7,939 nt of DNA, taken from positions 1 through 7,939 of the forward strand of contig JALWRV010000108.1 of assembly GCA_027080545.1 (NCBI GenBank), read 5' to 3'. Each line of letters opens with the position of its first letter. Within the stretch, counting starts at the first letter, position 1. This document shows positions 6,253 through 7,939 of the stretch, one piece after another. The DNA is from Parvularculaceae bacterium (lineage in GTDB: Bacteria > Pseudomonadota > Alphaproteobacteria > Caulobacterales > Parvularculaceae). The notes below the pieces were generated by a model, which saw only the letters and a program-made list of their open reading frames with translations, was not told where the DNA came from and ran no database searches. Position numbers and translations under genes: made by a program.

Positions 6253-7083
6253 TTAGGTGCCTAATTGCTGCGCCCGTTTCACCGCTGCCGCCACGGCATC
6301 TTTCATCAAGGACCGCAAGCCCTGATCCCTATCGAGAACAGCCAAGGCTGCTTCGGTAGTACCCCCGGGTGAGGTCACCTGACGGCGTAATTGGCTAGCC
6401 TCACGCTTATCCTGCTCCAGCAGCGCCGCCGAACCGACAATCATTTCACGGGCTATTTTAGAGGCGATTTCCGGTGCCAATCCGAGCGCCTCGCCGGCTT
6501 CGCTTAGCGCTTCCACCAATAAAAACACATAGGCCGGACCGCAGGCAGCAATAGCCATGGCCTTGTCCAACTCATTTTCGCTTTCCACCCACACAATCTC
6601 ACCCGCCGCCGCGAGCAACGCACTCGCCTGTGCCCTCCGGTTTTTTTCTACCTGACCACATAAAATGCTCATACCCTTGCCTATAGAAGCCGGTAGGTTA
6701 GGCATGGCCCGCACAATGACCGGTTGATGGCGAGGGATCGATTGATGGTGAGACTGGAATTGGTTGGCGATGGTCTCGATGGATATCCCCGCCAAAATGG
6801 AAATGACCAAGCTCTGATCCATATCCGGCCATTGAAGGCGCGGCACGATATCTGCCATTTGCTGGGGTTTGAAAGCTAAAACGCAAATCTGCCAAGGTCG
6901 GTCTTGAGCCGGGTTTAAAGCTAAGCCATGGGTTGCGCAAAGATCAATTATTTCTTCTTTGGGCGACGGGTCGATCACCGCGCTATTGGCGATGTCCAAA
7001 AGCCCCTCACGCAGCCATGCCCGCAACAAAGCCCCTCCCATGGCGCCGGCCCCGTGTAAAATAATGGAAAATTTCTCGCCCAT
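6253..7083 (-). CDS. proC: Pyrroline-5-carboxylate reductase ProC
   Basis: ProC reduces 1-pyrroline-5-carboxylate to L-proline with NAD(P)H, the final step of proline synthesis, in the cytoplasm. The 276-residue product has the normal length. Its N-terminal Rossmann fold carries HGAGAMGGALL (10-20), followed by VLAFKPQ (68-74) and SILAGIS. The catalytic and dimerisation part has VRAMPNLPASIGKGMS (124-139), ACGPAYVFLLVEAL (180-193) and the signature QLRRQVTSPGGTTEAAL (231-247). Before GPAY the family usually has SGS; here it is AAC, a small deviation next to the active site. The ATG (7083-7081) overlaps the stop of the YbjN gene by one base (TAATG), which indicates translational coupling and one operon. 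Confidence 0.97.
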   Translation of the reverse strand: MGEKFSIILHGAGAMGGALLRAWLREGLLDIANSAVIDPSPKEEIIDLCATHGLALNPAQDRPWQICVLAFKPQQMADIVPRLQWPDMDQSLVISILAGISIETIANQFQSHHQSIPRHQPVIVRAMPNLPASIGKGMSILCGQVEKNRRAQASALLAAAGEIVWVESENELDKAMAIAACGPAYVFLLVEALSEAGEALGLAPEIASKIAREMIVGSAALLEQDKREASQLRRQVTSPGGTTEAALAVLDRDQGLRSLMKDAVAAAVKRAQQLGT

Positions 7084-7583
7084 TAGGCGTTGCCAACAAC
7101 CTCGAACAAAGACGCATTCAGCGCTTCTTCAGCCGATTTGTCTCCCCATATCACATAGTTGAAAGCAGGATAGAATTTCTCGAACGCTTCGGAAGCCCCG
7201 CGTAATAATATTTCCGCTTGGATACTATCAAAGTCGGCGGCCTCTGAAAGAACGGTGCCATTGCGATATACAATGCCCCCATCATCAGACCATAAATCGA
7301 AATGGCCAAGCCATACCCGCTCATTAACCAGCGCCAACAGGCGGCAGACTTCGGGATATTTCTCGGCAGGCACCTTTAGCTCTAATGGTGCACCCATTTG
7401 CAACACCCGCATGTCTTCGCGATAGGCGAACCACACGGCCATGTCACGCCACATGCCGCCAACATTTACATGTAATTCGGTGGCATCCACGCGTTCCGAA
7501 TTCATCGCACTATTACGCGCCACATCTTCAATCACATCAAGCGGGTCGTTTAAGACATCATGCTCTTCAAATTGCATTGCCAT
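7083..7583 (-). CDS. YbjN domain-containing protein
   Basis: The product belongs to the YbjN family, small soluble proteins of uncertain function; E. coli YbjN has been linked to motility and stress phenotypes, and the fold resembles type III secretion chaperones. With the start at 7583 the protein has 166 residues. Visible family features are WRDMAVWFAYREDMRVLQMG, the conserved helix LLALVNERVWLGHFDLWSDD and IVYRNGTVL, then a C-terminal helix EAFEKFYPAFNYVIWG. I chose the ATG at 7583 because AAGGA (7591-7595) lies seven bases upstream; the frame can also be read from a GTG at 7598, whose upstream sequence offers little. The gene overlaps proC by one base, an association that is common in alphaproteobacteria but has no known functional basis. 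No signal peptide or membrane segment is visible. Confidence 0.9.
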   Translation of the reverse strand: MAMQFEEHDVLNDPLDVIEDVARNSAMNSERVDATELHVNVGGMWRDMAVWFAYREDMRVLQMGAPLELKVPAEKYPEVCRLLALVNERVWLGHFDLWSDDGGIVYRNGTVLSEAADFDSIQAEILLRGASEAFEKFYPAFNYVIWGDKSAEEALNASLFEVVGNA

Positions 7584-7677
7584 TCCATCATCCTTCACTC
7601 AACCGCCAAGGCCAGCCCAAAAGTCGGGCGGGGTTGGCGATGGGAGCAATTGCGCGGCGAGTCGGGAATAGCATCAA

Positions 7678-7698
7678 TGATTCGCCCCAAACGAATCA
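7678..7698. repeat. Inverted repeat between ubiK-like and ybjN-like genes
   Basis: TGATTCG (7678-7684) and CGAATCA (7692-7698) are exact 7-bp inverted repeats separated by a 7-base loop. It lies in the 169-bp gap between the two minus-strand genes. Neither side is followed by a T-tract, so it is not a classical terminator. Each arm contains a GANTC sequence, the target of CcrM-type methylases in alphaproteobacteria. It may be an operator or an mRNA hairpin. Confidence 0.35.
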
Positions 7699-7752
7699 GT
7701 ATTTGGGGGAAAGAATGGCCGATAAGTCACAAAGTTGGATAGGTTGTGGAAA

Positions 7753-7939
7753 TTAGCTCTTTTTAGCCCGCTGTTTTTCCAGTTTTTCCACACGTTTGGT
7801 AAGGGCTTCAACATCGTCCCGCGCTTTGGCGGCCATGGCCTGTACCGCTTCGAATTCCTCCCGCGGGACCATATCCTGTTCACTGATAAATTTTTGCAAT
7901 TGTGAGCGAAACAAGGTTTCCGCTTCGCGGCGAACCCCG
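7753..7939 (-). CDS. ubiK: Accessory factor UbiK family protein (BMFP/YqiC), 5' end outside window
   Basis: The minus strand is open from the right edge to a TAA at 7755-7753, giving at least 61 residues. These include QLQKFISEQDMVPREEFEAV, then AMAAKARDDVEALTKRVEKL and a lysine-rich end. This is the membrane fusogenic/BMFP (YqiC, UbiK) pattern: an amphipathic N-terminal helix, the conserved D-(hydrophobic)-V-x-R-x-E-F turn, and a C-terminal coiled coil. UbiK homologues assist aerobic ubiquinone synthesis, binding UbiJ in enterobacteria. The family is about 80-95 residues, so perhaps 20-30 N-terminal residues lie beyond the window. The ubiquinone role fits loosely with the bc1 chaperone elsewhere in this window. 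The family is clear; the symbol is less certain because the alphaproteobacterial members are little studied. Confidence 0.85.
   Translation of the reverse strand, partial: GVRREAETLFRSQLQKFISEQDMVPREEFEAVQAMAAKARDDVEALTKRVEKLEKQRAKKS

Noticed and set aside
7674..7883. A 69-codon minus-strand frame overlapping the ubiK-like gene
   Set aside because: The overlapping frame that ends at 7753 encodes the clear BMFP/UbiK pattern; this one is the same strand shifted by one frame and has no family features.

Overview
This window looks like core chromosome from an alphaproteobacterium of intermediate GC (roughly half). The evidence is its gene content and order. One run, bamE / cytochrome bc1 assembly chaperone / DUF177 / plsX, and another, glyA-nrdR-...-nusB-thiL, are familiar alphaproteobacterial neighbourhoods. 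The YbjN protein, proC and UbiK-like proteins also have an alphaproteobacterial character. I cannot name a genus. I see no mobile element, CRISPR array, tRNA, rRNA or phage gene, and the window does not look like an accessory island.

Layout, left to right. All genes are on the minus strand except bamE. (1) 1-2059 holds plsX (its 3' end lies beyond position 1), a DUF177/YceD protein and a CBP3-type ubiquinol-cytochrome c chaperone; transcription runs from 2059 toward 1. (2) 2060-2224 is a divergent intergenic region with a terminator-like hairpin. (3) 2225-2677 is bamE on the plus strand, which ends 18 bp from the convergent end of thiL. (4) 2696-6162 holds glyA, nrdR, nusB and thiL, transcribed in that order. 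(5) 6253-7583 holds a YbjN-domain gene and proC, joined by a 1-nt stop/start overlap. (6) 7753-7939 is the 3' part of a ubiK-like (BMFP/YqiC) gene whose start lies beyond the right edge.

Together the genes cover housekeeping functions: phospholipid synthesis initiation (PlsX), outer-membrane protein assembly (BamE), respiratory complex III assembly, ubiquinone synthesis (UbiK), one-carbon metabolism (GlyA), ribonucleotide reductase control (NrdR), rRNA antitermination (NusB), thiamine diphosphate synthesis (ThiL) and proline synthesis (ProC). The most notable point is an absence: the riboflavin genes (ribD/ribE/ribH) that commonly separate nrdR from nusB in this group are missing. Secondary observations are a pair of NrdR-box-like repeats upstream of nrdR, the terminator-like hairpin upstream of bamE, and small palindromes near the glyA and ybjN starts. 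I found no convincing undescribed multi-gene system.
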